The position numbers and the translations under genes are program-made. A stretch of 64,000 nucleotides of DNA from Variovorax ginsengisoli (GTDB lineage Bacteria; Pseudomonadota; Gammaproteobacteria; Burkholderiales; Burkholderiaceae_C). The DNA lies in assembly GCF_006438845.1 (NCBI RefSeq), contig NZ_RCZJ01000001.1, forward strand, positions 1,170,101-1,234,100, read 5' to 3'. This document shows positions 44,342 to 53,503 of this stretch, in pieces (within the stretch, counting starts at the first letter, position 1; the number at the start of each line of letters is the position of its first letter). The notes under the pieces are model-generated. The model made no database searches, was not told the origin of the DNA, and worked only from the letters and a program-made list of their open reading frames with translations.

Positions 44342-45916
44342 TTATCGGCGCATTCGCTCGGGCGACGCCAGCAAGAAGGTGTTCCAGTCTTGCGGGGACT
44401 TCGCCTGGGCCAGCGCGTCGCGCGTGTCGGCACTGAACGCCGGCAGGCTGGTGCGCACCGCCGCCGACTGCGCCAAGGGGGGAAAGGCGGGTTTCTCCAG
44501 CGGCGCCTTGTCGTCGGTGCGAAACAGCACGGCGCCGCTGGCACCGATGGCGCGCGCGATCTCGAAGCGCCCGGCCATCTGGCCCGAACTGGCCCAGGCT
44601 GCTTGTGTGAGCGCGTAGCCGTCGGGCGTTTCATGGCCGTACAGCGGCTGGCCCAGGCGATTGATCCAGCCGATCAACGGGTTCACGTTGAGCGCGGGGC
44701 GATCGTCATAGGCAAGCCGCACGTTGCCGATCACGTAATGCACAGGGTCGCGGAACTTGCTGCCGAGCGAGGCCGTGAACTCGGGCGACTCGAACATGGC
44801 CCTCAGCACCGCGGCGATGTCGCCGTCGCTGCGCAGGAACACAGCGCTCATGCGATCGACCAGCGCCGGCGGCGGCACGTCGGCGACGAAGTACACGGCC
44901 AGCCGCGTCGACACGAAGCGCGCGGTGGCGGGCGCGCGGGCCAGCCGGTCGAGTGCCTCGTCGACTTCCGCCAGGCCGCGCTGAGTGATGGGCTGGCCCA
45001 GCAGCGTCTTGGGACCGTAGTCGTGGCGGTTCGGGTTGAACTCGAACAACCCATCGCGGACATAGTCGCCGCGCAGAGCGGGCTTGACGTTGGGCGACGG
45101 CGCATCGGCCGCGAGCGAGGCCACGCCGACGCCGGTGAGCACGCGCGCGAGTTCCTGCACATCGGCCTGCGAGTAGCCACTGCCCACGCCCAGGGTGTGC
45201 AGTTCCATCAGCTCGCGGGCGTAGTTTTCGTTGATCCGGTTGGCGGCGTTTTGCGCGTTGTCGAGATAGCGCAGCATCGCAGGATGGCGCAGCGTGGCGC
45301 CCAGCAGATCGCGGAAACGGCCGAGCGCATGCGGGCGGATCGCGTTCTCCTCGTAGTCTCCGACGAGCGCACGCAGGTTGTCCTTGCGTGCGTTCACGTT
45401 GAAGTGGTTGGCCCAGAACCAGGTCATCTGCGACTGCAGCTGGTTCGGCGAATACAACGCGCGCAGCACGAAGCGCTGTTGTGCCTCGCGTTCCAGCCGC
45501 TGCATCTCCTGTTGGTAGGCCTGGCGGGCGGCCTTCTTCGGGTCCTCGTCGGGCAAGGCGTCGGCAGCGCGGCGCTGCGCGTCGAGGGAACGTGCGAGCG
45601 GCTCGACCGGCGTGCGCGTGATCGTCATGGCATCGATCTGCGCCTGCACCGCTGGGGGAAGCACCTCGGGGCCGGGGTGCAACTGACGGGCCAGCCAAGC
45701 CGGCAAGCCCTGGTGCGCAAGTTGCTGTGCGTCCGTGGCGCTGGCGCCCCAGCTCACGCGGTCGAGCCAGCGCATCTGCATCGCCTCGTCGGGCGCCGAT
45801 ACATTCGGGGCGGAACGCGGGATGCCGCAAGCGCCGATCAACATGGCGGCCAGCAGCGACGTCGCCAGCTTGGCGCTGCTGCGATGCCAGGCTGACCAAG
45901 ATCTCGCTGCGTTCAT
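44342..45916 (-). CDS. DUF1800 domain-containing lipoprotein
   Basis: A 524-residue protein with a lipoprotein signal (LAAMLIGAC, acylated Cys30). The DUF1800 region includes RVSWGASATDAQQLAHQGL near residue 53, QMTWFWANHFNVNARKDNLR near residue 163 and ENYARELMELHTLGVGSGYS near residue 230. The HFNVN and ELMELHTLG blocks are diagnostic. Function is unknown. It is first in a two-gene unit with the DUF1501 protein, and both products leave the cytoplasm. Confidence 0.9.
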   Translation of the reverse strand: MNAARSWSAWHRSSAKLATSLLAAMLIGACGIPRSAPNVSAPDEAMQMRWLDRVSWGASATDAQQLAHQGLPAWLARQLHPGPEVLPPAVQAQIDAMTITRTPVEPLARSLDAQRRAADALPDEDPKKAARQAYQQEMQRLEREAQQRFVLRALYSPNQLQSQMTWFWANHFNVNARKDNLRALVGDYEENAIRPHALGRFRDLLGATLRHPAMLRYLDNAQNAANRINENYARELMELHTLGVGSGYSQADVQELARVLTGVGVASLAADAPSPNVKPALRGDYVRDGLFEFNPNRHDYGPKTLLGQPITQRGLAEVDEALDRLARAPATARFVSTRLAVYFVADVPPPALVDRMSAVFLRSDGDIAAVLRAMFESPEFTASLGSKFRDPVHYVIGNVRLAYDDRPALNVNPLIGWINRLGQPLYGHETPDGYALTQAAWASSGQMAGRFEIARAIGASGAVLFRTDDKAPLEKPAFPPLAQSAAVRTSLPAFSADTRDALAQAKSPQDWNTFLLASPERMRR

Positions 45917-46009
45917 CGGGCTCCTTGAAGAGGGCGAAGTGCCCTGCCCTCAACTTGCCGCCGTCGGTACCGGTTGACCGTCTTTACCTGCAGACGATCC
46001 GGTCGGCGC

Positions 46010-46684
46010 TCAAGCGACGGCCGTGGTGGCCTGCGCGGCGCCGGCGATCTGCCGCAGCGCGCGCTCGAACACCTCGGCCGGCTGGCCGCCGGAGATCAGG
46101 TGCTGGTCGTTGATGATGACTGCCGGCACCGAATGGATGCCCGCGTCGGTGTACATGCGTTCGCGTTCGCGCGTGACCTCGGCGTATTCGTCGCTCTCTA
46201 GGATGGCGGCAGCGCGCGCTGGATCGAGGCCTGCATCGGTCACGGCGCGCAACAGCACATCGTGGTCCGACGGGTTCTCGCCATCGGTGAAATAGGCTTG
46301 CAGCAGGCGCTTCTTCAGCGCCTTCTGCGGTGCCTCTCCCTCGAGCTCGGCCCAATGCAGCAGGCGATGGGCATCGAAAGTGTTCCACACGCGCTTGCGC
46401 TGGCCCTCTCCGAAGGAGAAGCCTACGGCCGCGCCGCGCTGGCGGATTGCCTCGGCGTTGGTGCGCGCCTGCTCGGCCGAGATGCCATATTTGCGCGTGA
46501 GGTGCTCGACGGTGTCCTCGCCCTCGGGCGCCATCTGCGGGTTGAGCTCGAAGGGCTGAAAACGCAACTCGGCCGTGACTTCGGGTGCGACCCGCGCCAG
46601 CGCGTCCTCCAGCGAAGCGAGGCCAATGGCGCACCAGGGGCAGGACACATCGGAAACGAAATCGATCTTGAGGCGGGCGGTCAT
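46010..46684 (-). CDS. DsbA family oxidoreductase, FrnE-like
   Basis: A 224-residue cytoplasmic thioredoxin-fold protein with the active site SCPWC (Cys15 and Cys18) and no signal peptide. IDFVSDVSCPWCAIGLASLE and AGIHSVPAVIINDQHLISGG (with the cis-proline) match FrnE and 2-hydroxychromene-2-carboxylate isomerase-like proteins. FrnE members act as cytoplasmic disulfide isomerases linked to oxidative stress. The ATG at 46684 is chosen over one 42 codons upstream that would prefix low-similarity residues. Confidence 0.9.
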   Translation of the reverse strand: MTARLKIDFVSDVSCPWCAIGLASLEDALARVAPEVTAELRFQPFELNPQMAPEGEDTVEHLTRKYGISAEQARTNAEAIRQRGAAVGFSFGEGQRKRVWNTFDAHRLLHWAELEGEAPQKALKKRLLQAYFTDGENPSDHDVLLRAVTDAGLDPARAAAILESDEYAEVTRERERMYTDAGIHSVPAVIINDQHLISGGQPAEVFERALRQIAGAAQATTAVA

Positions 46685-46796
46685 GGGCAGGTCACTTTCT
46701 CCGGTGGTTCCGGTACGGCTCGGCCCGCCATGATGCCAACGGCGCTGGCTCGGAGCTGAATCGGCCGGCCGATCACCCCACTGCCGGCGGTGGCGC

Positions 46797-46829
46797 AAAA
46801 AAAGCGGCACCCGCTTTCGCGGGTACCGC
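46797..46829 (-). terminator. Intrinsic terminator after the PQQ quinoprotein gene
   Basis: Read on the minus strand, a 10 bp stem with one internal mismatch (GCGG-T-ACCCGC and GCGGGT-G-CCGC, loop GAAA) is followed by a run of seven T residues (46803 down to 46797). It lies 27 bp after the quinoprotein stop codon. Confidence 0.88.
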
Positions 46830-46855
46830 CGAAGAAAACGCCTGTCTTCCGCGGG

Positions 46856-49063
46856 TCAGTACACGACGATCTTGCCGGTCGGCCGAGGGCTGTGGCAGTC
46901 GTTGTAGAAGTATTCGCCGGGCTTGTCGAAGGTGTGCTTGGCCGACTGGCCCGGTGTCAGCTTGAAGTTGAAGCGGCCCTCGAAGAACTGCGTCGCGCAA
47001 TGCGTGTGGGCGTTGTCGGCCGGGTTGAGGAACGTGACTTCGGTGTTCGCCGGCACCCGCATCCAGGTCGGCGTCATGGCGTTCACCGCGGTCGACTCGG
47101 TCGTGCCGGCGGCGTTGGTACCGGCCTGCTGCACGCGGGCCAGCACCACGGTGTTGGGCACTGGCAGCGCCGCACCTTCCACCGCCGCACCCGACACCGG
47201 CCGCCGCACGATCGGCGCGGTCGGCGTGGGCGCCGGCGGCACCGTCCCTGCGACCTTGAAGGCCCACAGATGGTCGCCGCGCTGGGCTGAATCGCCGTAC
47301 GGGATGCCGGTGCCACCGGCATACACCGCGATGTACTGCTCGCCGTCGATCTCGTAGGTCACCGGGCTGGCGCTGATGGCCGCACCGGTCTGGAATCGCC
47401 ACAGCTCGTTGCCGTTGTCGCCATCCATCGCGATGAGGTTGCCGTCGGGCTGGCCGATGAAGATCAGGCCCGACGCCGTGCTCAGGATGCCGTTGCCGTG
47501 CGCCAGAGAGTACGGCATCGCCTTTTTCCAGCGGACCCGGTTGGTGCTGGCGTCGACCGCGACCACGGCACCGCTCATGTACTCGCCCGGTGGGCGCAGG
47601 CCGTTGCTCGACTCGGTGAGCGAATGCGCCGCGCCGACGTAGCCGGTGCCGGTGTAGATCAGGCCGGTGGCGGGGCTGAAGGACTGGTGGTTCCAATTGG
47701 CGCCGCCGCCGTGGCCGGGCATCGTGAGCGTCGGCACGTCCCAGTGCGGGTCGTAGAGGCAGCCGATGGCGTAGTTGGGCACGGCCCGGTTCGGGTCGCC
47801 CGGGATCGGGCCGCCCAACGGCTCGTCGACCACGCAGGTCTCGGTCCACGCGCCCTGGCGCGGGATCGGCTGCGTCGGCCAGGTGGCCTGGCGGGCGTCC
47901 TGCTTGACGGCCACCTCGTCGATGCCCAGCGGCGCGCTGCCGTCCTTGCGGTCGAGGATGTAGTACATGCCCGTCTTGCTGCCGTAGATCACGACCTTGC
48001 GGTCGACGCCTGCGATCTTCACGTCGGCGAGCACCGGCGACATGACGTTGTCCATGTCCCAGATGTCGTGGTGCACCGACTGGAAGTGCCACTTGTACTC
48101 GCCGGTCTTGAGGTCGAGCGCGACGATCGAATTGGCGAACAGGTTCTGGCCGGGCCGCGTCGAGCCGTTCTGCGACGAGCCGCCGCGCGCGTTGCCGAAG
48201 GTCCAGTACACCATGTTGAGTTCGGGATCGACCGCCGGATGGATCCACGGCGTGGCGCCGGTCCGGTCGCTCTCCGGCGCGCCGCCCCAGGTGTCGTAGC
48301 CCTTCTCGCCGACACGCGGCACGCCCCAGAACGAGGTCAGCACCTCGCCGGTCGAGGCGTCGGCCGAGAAAGCGGCGCCGCGGTTGCCGTCGTTGGTGCC
48401 GATGTAGAGGCGCTTGTCGTGATAGACCAGCGCCACCTTCTGCACCGCCCCGAGGAAGGCCGGGTCGGTGTTGCCGGGGTACTGCTTGGTCCATGCGACC
48501 TCGCCGGTGTCTTTCTTGAGCGCCACCAGCCGGTTGCCGCCGGCCAGCGTGTAGACCAAGCCGAGGTCCTTGGCGACGGCGACGCCGCGGCGCGTGACCA
48601 CGCCGTGCGGGGTGGTCCACTTCCATTGGGTGGCGCCGGTCTTGCCGTCGACCGCGATCACGTTGCCCAGTGCCGACTCGATGTAGATGACGCCGTCGAC
48701 CACGACCGTGGTGCTCTGGTTGGTGCCGGTGGTCAGGCCGCCTTCGATGCGGTTGAGCCAGGCGCCGCCCAGCTGCGTGACCTGGCCCTTGTCGATCTTC
48801 TTCAGGCTGGAGTAGTTCTGGTTGCCCAGGTTGCCGCCCACCTTGGGAAAGTCCTTGTCGCCGGCCGTGCAGCAATCCTTGAGATCGGCGGCGGCCGCGA
48901 CCACCGGCGGTGGCGGCTCGGTGACGGGTCCGGGTCCAGGACCGGGGCCCGCGCCGACGTCTGCGCTCGGCGGATCGTCGCTGCCGCCGCAGGCGTTGAG
49001 CAGCAAGGGCGACGCAATCACGCCGCAGGAAAGCAGCAGCGCTGCCAATGTGTTTCGCTTCAT
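46856..49063 (-). CDS. PQQ-binding quinoprotein dehydrogenase lipoprotein with C-terminal cupredoxin-like domain
   Basis: A 735-residue lipoprotein (lipobox near LLLNAC, Cys25) followed by a Gly/Pro-rich linker. Residues about 60-600 form an eight-bladed quinoprotein dehydrogenase propeller; GNRLVALKKDTGEVAW and SIVALDLKTGEYKWHFQ are blade repeats, and DIWDMD keeps the catalytic aspartate. Residues about 637-735 resemble a cupredoxin, with His686, Cys723 and His724 as possible copper ligands in place of the c-type haem tail of many quinoprotein alcohol dehydrogenases. The vicinal Cys pair at DCC lies unusually near the N-terminus. It follows the ThuA gene by 119 bp. Confidence 0.82.
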   Translation of the reverse strand: MKRNTLAALLLSCGVIASPLLLNACGGSDDPPSADVGAGPGPGPGPVTEPPPPVVAAAADLKDCCTAGDKDFPKVGGNLGNQNYSSLKKIDKGQVTQLGGAWLNRIEGGLTTGTNQSTTVVVDGVIYIESALGNVIAVDGKTGATQWKWTTPHGVVTRRGVAVAKDLGLVYTLAGGNRLVALKKDTGEVAWTKQYPGNTDPAFLGAVQKVALVYHDKRLYIGTNDGNRGAAFSADASTGEVLTSFWGVPRVGEKGYDTWGGAPESDRTGATPWIHPAVDPELNMVYWTFGNARGGSSQNGSTRPGQNLFANSIVALDLKTGEYKWHFQSVHHDIWDMDNVMSPVLADVKIAGVDRKVVIYGSKTGMYYILDRKDGSAPLGIDEVAVKQDARQATWPTQPIPRQGAWTETCVVDEPLGGPIPGDPNRAVPNYAIGCLYDPHWDVPTLTMPGHGGGANWNHQSFSPATGLIYTGTGYVGAAHSLTESSNGLRPPGEYMSGAVVAVDASTNRVRWKKAMPYSLAHGNGILSTASGLIFIGQPDGNLIAMDGDNGNELWRFQTGAAISASPVTYEIDGEQYIAVYAGGTGIPYGDSAQRGDHLWAFKVAGTVPPAPTPTAPIVRRPVSGAAVEGAALPVPNTVVLARVQQAGTNAAGTTESTAVNAMTPTWMRVPANTEVTFLNPADNAHTHCATQFFEGRFNFKLTPGQSAKHTFDKPGEYFYNDCHSPRPTGKIVVY

Positions 49064-49182
49064 GGGTGGATCTCCAGCCGATGAGAAAAAGAGGATGCGG
49101 GGGCGGACCGACGGGCGTCGGCGCCCCGCGCTTCGTTGCGCCGCGTGGGCGGCAACGGAGAAGCGGCGCTAGGCCGTGGCCG

Positions 49183-50286
49183 TCACTCGGTGCAGAACGG
49201 CGTCAGGCCCATGGTCGACTTGACGCCCTGGACCACCAGCTTCTGGAACGCGTCCGCACCGGGGCCGGTCGAGTTGGCGATGAAGGAGTGCGTGTTGTGC
49301 CCCAGTGTGGACAACCAAGCGCGGCCGCCGTCGTAGTACTGGCACCAGGCCACCGGGTGGAAGCCGGCATGGCCAGGATGCGGCGCGCCGGTGAGCGGCT
49401 GCAGCGTGTTCGTGTCGACCTTGGCGAGGAATTTCACGTTGGTCGGGAAAGGCGCGAGGTTGTACCACTCGTCCTGGAAGGTGAAGCGCGCAGGCACGCC
49501 TTCGGTCGACGGGTCCTGACCGATGATTTCCACGTCGCCCGAGCGGTTCGGCCCGTGGTTGTAGAAGTTGGCGTTGCCCAGCAGGCCTTCGTAGTAAGGC
49601 CAGTTGTATTCCGCGCCGAAGGCGTTGTGCAGGCCGACGAAACCGCCGCCGCGACGCATGTAGTTGCGCAGCGCGGTTCGGGCGGCGTCCTGGCTGGTCG
49701 CGGTCGTGCCGGTCGTCGGCAGTGCGCCGTTCCACAGCGTGTCGCGGTTGGAGCTCGCGAAGATGATCGTCTTGTAGTTGTTGATGCGGCTGGTCAGCAC
49801 TGTCACGTCCTCGGTCCAGTCGGCCGTGATGCCTGCGTCTTTGAGCATCCGGACCAGACCGGCTTGCATCACGTTGTCGGTGTTCATGGCCGGGTTCAGC
49901 CCGCTGGCCATGGGCGTGCCGAGGTTGGCATGGCGAGGGCCGGCGGTGCGCGAGTAGATCAGCACACGATCAGGCGTGGTGGCGAACGCGCCCCAGTCGT
50001 TGAAGCACTTCGGATTGGTTCCGCGGCAGACGTTGTAGTAGACGTCGAAGCTGGTGTCCGCCACTTCTTCCGGTGGGTCGGTCGGCACGACCGGCGTCTC
50101 GGGCGCATCCGTCGGCGGAACGACCGGCGCCGTCGGGTTCTGCACCACCGGGTCGGCAGGCGCCGCGCCGGTGCCGCCGGCAGTGGCGAAGTCATTGCCA
50201 CCGCCGCCTCCACCGCAGGCGACCATCGCAAGTGCCAAGGCGGAAGTCGCCGCGAGCCGGACGGGAATTGATTCGACGAGTTTCAA
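49183..50286 (-). CDS. ThuA domain-containing lipoprotein
   Basis: A 367-residue protein with a lipoprotein-type signal (ALAMVAC, Cys24), an Ala/Pro/Thr-rich linker to about residue 80, then a ThuA-like class I glutamine-amidotransferase fold (DRVLIYSRTAGPRHANLG near residue 106, GGGFVGLHNAFGAEYNWPYYEGLLG near residue 217). ThuA is linked to trehalose use in rhizobia and related domains act on sugars. I place the start at TTG 50284-50286 because AAAGGAG lies seven bases upstream; an ATG 21 codons earlier has none. It is followed by the PQQ lipoprotein gene. Confidence 0.82.
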   Translation of the reverse strand: MKLVESIPVRLAATSALALAMVACGGGGGGNDFATAGGTGAAPADPVVQNPTAPVVPPTDAPETPVVPTDPPEEVADTSFDVYYNVCRGTNPKCFNDWGAFATTPDRVLIYSRTAGPRHANLGTPMASGLNPAMNTDNVMQAGLVRMLKDAGITADWTEDVTVLTSRINNYKTIIFASSNRDTLWNGALPTTGTTATSQDAARTALRNYMRRGGGFVGLHNAFGAEYNWPYYEGLLGNANFYNHGPNRSGDVEIIGQDPSTEGVPARFTFQDEWYNLAPFPTNVKFLAKVDTNTLQPLTGAPHPGHAGFHPVAWCQYYDGGRAWLSTLGHNTHSFIANSTGPGADAFQKLVVQGVKSTMGLTPFCTE

Positions 50287-50564
50287 GGTTGTCTCCTTTG
50301 TTGTGAAACGGTGCAGCCGCGCGATGCCGGTCTGCCAAATTGCGTTCATGCGGGCGCCTCCCCGTGAAGCGAGCAATCCTAAAAGAAGTGGAAAGTGTTT
50401 TCACTATGGAAATCCCTTCCTCTTTTTTGGTTGCATCGATCCCGAATCCTGCTAAAGCGATCCGCAGTGAGCGGCGCTCGCGCGCGTCATGCGCCGGCTC
50501 GGGCTTTGCCCTAAGCTGCGGCCTCGCCGGCGCGAGCCGGCCCACCGCAGCTGGAGTGCATCGC

Positions 50565-51461
50565 ATGGTCAATTCATCGGATTACGTTCCGCCCAAGGTT
50601 TGGGTCTGGAACCAGGCAAAGAACGGCGCGCGCTTCGCCAACATCAACCGTCCCGTGGCCGGGCCGACGCACGAGAAGGAGCTGCCGGTCGGTCGGCACC
50701 CGCTGCAGCTCTACTCACTGGCCACGCCGAACGGCGTCAAGGTCGCGGTCATGCTCGAAGAGCTGCTGGCGCTGGGGCATGAAGGCGCCGAGTACGACGC
50801 CTGGCTCATCCGCATCAACGAGGGCGACCAGTTCGGCAGCGGCTTCGTCGGCGTCAACCCCAACTCCAAGATCCCTGCGCTCATGGACCGCAGCGGCGCC
50901 ACACCGGTGCGCGTGTTCGAGTCGGGCGCGATCCTGCTGTACCTGGCGGAGAAATTCGGCGCGTTCCTGCCGACCGAACCAGCGCTGCGCGCCGAATGCC
51001 TGTCATGGCTGTTCTGGCAGATGGGCAGCGCGCCGTACCTGGGCGGCGGCTTCGGGCACTTCTATGCCTACGCGCCGACCAAGATCGAGTACGCCATCGA
51101 CCGCTTCGCGATGGAAGCCAAACGCCAGCTCGACGTGCTCGACCGGCGCCTCGCCGAGAGCCCCTACCTGGGCGGACAGGACTACTCGATCGCCGACATC
51201 GCGGTATGGCCCTGGTACGGCGCGCTGGTGAAGGGTGTCGTCTACGACGCAGCCGAGTTTCTCCAGGTCGAGGCCTACACCCACGTGCAACGATGGGCCG
51301 ACACGATCGCCGCCCGGCCCGCGGTGCAGCGCGGCCGCAAGGTCAATCGCGCCTGGGGTGAGCCTTCGGAGCAGTTGCACGAGCGGCACGACGCCGCCGA
51401 TTTCGACACGCGGACGCAAGACAAGATCGACGCTGCTGCGCCGTCCGGCCCGGCGACCTGA
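50565..51461 (+). CDS. yghU: Glutathione S-transferase family protein, YghU-like
   Basis: A 298-residue protein close to E. coli YghU (288 residues), a disulfide-bond reductase of the Nu class. NGARFANINRPVAGPTHEKE and PLQLYSLATPNGVKVAVMLEE cover the distinctive N-terminal extension and thioredoxin fold; NPNSKIPALMDRSG and FESGAILLYLAEKFG bind glutathione. It reduces disulfides such as 2-hydroxyethyl disulfide with glutathione in the cytoplasm. CTGGAG precedes the ATG at 50565; an open frame upstream shows no similarity. It diverges from the ThuA gene across 278 bp, in which I see only an AT-rich stretch (50370-50440). Confidence 0.92.
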   Translation: MVNSSDYVPPKVWVWNQAKNGARFANINRPVAGPTHEKELPVGRHPLQLYSLATPNGVKVAVMLEELLALGHEGAEYDAWLIRINEGDQFGSGFVGVNPNSKIPALMDRSGATPVRVFESGAILLYLAEKFGAFLPTEPALRAECLSWLFWQMGSAPYLGGGFGHFYAYAPTKIEYAIDRFAMEAKRQLDVLDRRLAESPYLGGQDYSIADIAVWPWYGALVKGVVYDAAEFLQVEAYTHVQRWADTIAARPAVQRGRKVNRAWGEPSEQLHERHDAADFDTRTQDKIDAAAPSGPAT

Positions 51462-51473
51462 GGCGCCCGTCCG

Positions 51474-52238
51474 TCAGAGGCTGCGCCAGAAATCGATCAG
51501 CGACTCGACGAATTCGGCAGGCTGCTCGACGGCGCTCAAGTGCGCCGCGTCGAGACTCGCGAGCTTCGCGCCCGGAATCGACGCGGCGATGAGTTCCGAC
51601 ATGGCGGGCGGCGTGGCCAGGTCTTGCGCGCCCGCGAGCACGAGCGTCGGCACGGCGATGCGACGGTTGCTCGACCGAAAGTCGATGGCGGCGACCGCCT
51701 TGCAACTTTCGGCATAGCCGGCGGCGTCGGTGTTCACCAGCGTCTGCCGCAGCGCCGCGGCGGCGTCAGCGCCTTCGGGCGTGGCGCGCCAGGCGGGCGT
51801 GAGCCAACGCTCGAGCGCACCGTCGGCGATGGCTTCAACACCGTCGGCTTGCACGCGCGCCACACGGGCCTGCCAGGGCGACGCATCCGGGTAATGGGCA
51901 CTCGAATTGGCGATGACCACGTCCTTGAGCAGTTCGGGCCGGCGCGCCGCGAGCGCCTGTGCCGTCATGCCGCCCATCGACAGGCCGACGAAGTGCACCG
52001 GTTCGCCGGCAGCCTCGCGTTCGATCAATGCGGCCGCATCGTCTGCCAATACGTCGATACCGAAGGCGCCCGGCACCCTCGGCGACGCACCGTGGTTGCG
52101 GTGGTCGTAGCGCAGCACGGTGTGGGCACGCGCGAGCAGCGCGGCCACGCCGTCCCACATGTGCAGGTCGCAGCCGAGCGCGTGGCTCAGCACGACGATC
52201 GGGCCTTCGCCTTCGCGCACGAAATTCAACGGGGTCAT
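51474..52238 (-). CDS. pcaD: 3-oxoadipate enol-lactonase
   Basis: A 254-residue alpha/beta hydrolase that opens the enol-lactone to 3-oxoadipate in the protocatechuate branch. VVLSHALGCDLHMWDGVAAL near residue 15, HFVGLSMGGMTAQALA with nucleophile Ser87, and the late LASLDAAHLSAVEQP with the catalytic histidine match PcaD. It is the last gene of a minus-strand pca operon; its ATG overlaps the stop of the MFS gene by 4 bp, supporting the pathway assignment. Confidence 0.94.
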   Translation of the reverse strand: MTPLNFVREGEGPIVVLSHALGCDLHMWDGVAALLARAHTVLRYDHRNHGASPRVPGAFGIDVLADDAAALIEREAAGEPVHFVGLSMGGMTAQALAARRPELLKDVVIANSSAHYPDASPWQARVARVQADGVEAIADGALERWLTPAWRATPEGADAAAALRQTLVNTDAAGYAESCKAVAAIDFRSSNRRIAVPTLVLAGAQDLATPPAMSELIAASIPGAKLASLDAAHLSAVEQPAEFVESLIDFWRSL

Positions 52239-53503
52239 GGTGTGGTCTCCTTGAGGATGGAAGGCGCCTGCGCCTGGGGCAGGCGCGGCAGCCAGAAAAA
52301 GGCGATGAGCATCAGCGACATGCCGGCCAGGGCCATCGGCACCACCATCGGCCAGGCGCCGTTGGACGATGCCGGGTCGACGAAGGACGCCGCAGTCTGC
52401 CCGACGGCGAAGCCGACCACCATCATGCCGAAGCCCGACCACGACACTGCGCGGCCGGCGAGATGCGGCAGGTCGCCGACCGCGCCGGCCTGGCCACAGG
52501 GCTGGTGGATGCCGTGGCCCAGGCAGTACACCGCGTGCCCCAGCAGCAGCGGCCACACCGACCACGGCGCCAGCCAGCAGCCGAGCGCCTGGATCGCGGG
52601 ACCCGCCAGGCTCAGCGTCGCGCCCAGCTGCACCGTGCGCACGACGCCGCGCCGGCGCAGCAGGCGCCGGCACATCGTGGTGCTGAAGATGTAGACCAGC
52701 GAGCCGGCCGCAGGGATCCACCCGTACATGATGGGCGAGAGGCCGAGGTAGCCGATGTAGACCATCGGCGACAACAGCAGGAACGCGAAGATGCCGCCGT
52801 AGGTGCTGGCCGCGACCGACGCCCAGGCCCGGAAACTGGCGCTCGCGAAGACCTCGCGCACGCTGCCGTGCGGCGCTGGGGGCTCGCCCGCGGCGGGCTG
52901 GCGCAGCGTCTCGCCGAAATGACGCAGGCACAGCGCCCACAGCACGAGCGCATAGACGGCCATGCCCCCCAGCACCCAACGCCACCCGAATTGCTGAACC
53001 GTGAAAGCCCCCAGTACCGGGGCGAAGAGCGCCACCATGCCCAGGCCGGTGAGCCCGCGCGCCATGACGTGCGGACCTTCGTGGGCCGGGTACAGGTCGC
53101 GCACCGCAGCCCGTGCACACACCAGGATGGCGGCCATCGCGAAGCCTTGCAGCACGCGGCAGGCCACCAGCATGGCCATGCTGTGCGCGAAGATGCCGCC
53201 GAGCGATGCCAGCGCGTAGACCGCCAGGCCGGTGAGCAGCACCGGGCGCCGGCCGAAGCGATCGGACAACGGACCGCAGGCCAGCTGCGCGAAACCGAAG
53301 GCAAGCACGAAGGCCGTCAGGCTGGCGCTGGCCGATCCGAGCTCGCGCGCAATCTGCGGCAGCGCTGGCAGGTAGCTGTCGGTGGCCACCGGCTGCGCCG
53401 CCAGCAGCAGCGGCAACAGCAAAGCGAACGAGATCGCGGGAGACGGTTGGGGCGCCGCAGGTGGCTTGGGCGCGGAAGGCGGCTCGGCAGGCGCGCCGTT
53501 CAC
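52235..53503 (-). CDS. MFS transporter, Bcr/CflA-type, within the pca operon
   Basis: A 422-residue 12-span major facilitator. DSYLPALPQIARELGSASAS near residue 41 is typical of Bcr/CflA drug-efflux members, and LSDRFGRRPVLLTG is the loop 2-3 motif. By family it exports drugs or metabolites; by position between pcaC and pcaD it could instead handle an aromatic acid or pathway intermediate. The start is GTG at 53501-53503, overlapping the pcaC stop by 4 bp (GTGA). Confidence 0.85.
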   Translation of the reverse strand: MNGAPAEPPSAPKPPAAPQPSPAISFALLLPLLLAAQPVATDSYLPALPQIARELGSASASLTAFVLAFGFAQLACGPLSDRFGRRPVLLTGLAVYALASLGGIFAHSMAMLVACRVLQGFAMAAILVCARAAVRDLYPAHEGPHVMARGLTGLGMVALFAPVLGAFTVQQFGWRWVLGGMAVYALVLWALCLRHFGETLRQPAAGEPPAPHGSVREVFASASFRAWASVAASTYGGIFAFLLLSPMVYIGYLGLSPIMYGWIPAAGSLVYIFSTTMCRRLLRRRGVVRTVQLGATLSLAGPAIQALGCWLAPWSVWPLLLGHAVYCLGHGIHQPCGQAGAVGDLPHLAGRAVSWSGFGMMVVGFAVGQTAASFVDPASSNGAWPMVVPMALAGMSLMLIAFFWLPRLPQAQAPSILKETTP

